Part shown: one piece after another, positions 6,331 through 6,477 of the stretch
How positions within the stretch are numbered: the stretch's first letter is position 1
Layout of the letters: each line of letters opens with the position of its first letter
Assembly (NCBI GenBank): GCA_016191305.1
Contig: JACPOX010000129.1
Span: 1-6,477 of the forward strand
Reading direction: 5' to 3'
DNA: 6,477 nucleotides
Origin: Legionella longbeachae
GTDB taxonomy: Bacteria > Pseudomonadota > Gammaproteobacteria > Legionellales > Legionellaceae
Translations under genes and position numbers: made by a program
The notes under the pieces: model-generated
Seen by the model: the letters and a program-made list of their open reading frames with translations, nothing else
The model's database searches: none
What the model was told of the DNA's origin: nothing

Positions 6331-6477
6331 TCACTTCGATAAACTATTCGAGGTTACTTCACTCGGAATGTGCATTTCCATTTTAGGTAAAGTTTTAAAC
6401 ATATCGTCATAGATAATTTGTGTTCGACTGCCTGGATGCGTGCGAGCATATTGTTCGACAGTATCCCAATTGCATTT
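6331..6477 (-). CDS. C-terminal 48 residues of an unrecognised protein
   Basis: The frame is open from the right edge to a TGA at 6331-6333. The visible part starts KCNWDTVEQYARTHPGSRTQ, continues through a segment with MFKTLPKMEMHIP, and ends SNSLSK. It is soluble in character, with no membrane segment. It does not look like the end of HflX, which often precedes hflK in gammaproteobacteria. The coding call rests on the open frame to the edge, protein-like composition and same-strand position ahead of hflK with an 83-base gap. No function can be given. Confidence 0.55.
   Translation of the reverse strand, partial: KCNWDTVEQYARTHPGSRTQIIYDDMFKTLPKMEMHIPSEVTSNSLSK

Overview
The window looks like AT-rich gammaproteobacterial chromosome, most likely from Legionella or a close relative. 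This rests on the family resemblance of PurA, HflC and HflK, the low G+C, and two accessory proteins with the acidic C-terminal patch typical of Dot/Icm type IV secretion substrates. The species assignment is inference; no marker gene settles it.

Layout from left to right. (1) Bases 2-913, plus strand: the C-terminal 303 residues of an adenosine deaminase-family enzyme, closer to the secreted ADA2/ADGF branch than to cytosolic ADA; its N-terminus lies outside the window. (2) Bases 914-2934: an AT-rich accessory segment with two minus-strand genes, bracketed by two dispersed-repeat-like palindromes (977-1005 and 2882-2915). The upstream gene (2666 down to 1506) encodes a 386-residue protein whose motifs line up with the A1 chain of cholera toxin / heat-labile enterotoxin: LLYRG, a V-S-x-S-L-S block, and an ExE block followed by GIP and GW at identical spacing. 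It has no visible signal peptide and no B-subunit gene beside it in the window, and it carries a ~100-residue insertion before the ExE loop and an EEEE patch 16-19 residues before its last residue. The downstream gene (1362 down to 1024) encodes an unrecognised 112-residue protein that also ends in an acidic, Ser/Pro-rich tail. (3) Bases 2935-6247, minus strand: a housekeeping block in the order hflK-hflC-purA. purA (adenylosuccinate synthetase) and hflC look intact. hflK is broken: its N-terminal 259 codons run straight into the conserved C-terminal segment in another frame, with about 40 codons of the C-terminal SPFH helix missing. (4) Bases 6331-6477, minus strand: the last 48 codons of an unrecognised gene.

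How the genes relate. HflK and HflC normally form a membrane cage around the FtsH protease, so the hflK deletion would be expected to disable the complex unless it is a sequence artefact. PurA (IMP to adenylosuccinate) and adenosine deaminase (adenosine to inosine) are both purine enzymes, but they are on opposite strands and separated by the accessory segment, so their proximity is probably coincidental. The segment between them reads as an inserted effector-type cargo. The cholera-toxin-like ADP-ribosyltransferase is the most interesting item in the window.
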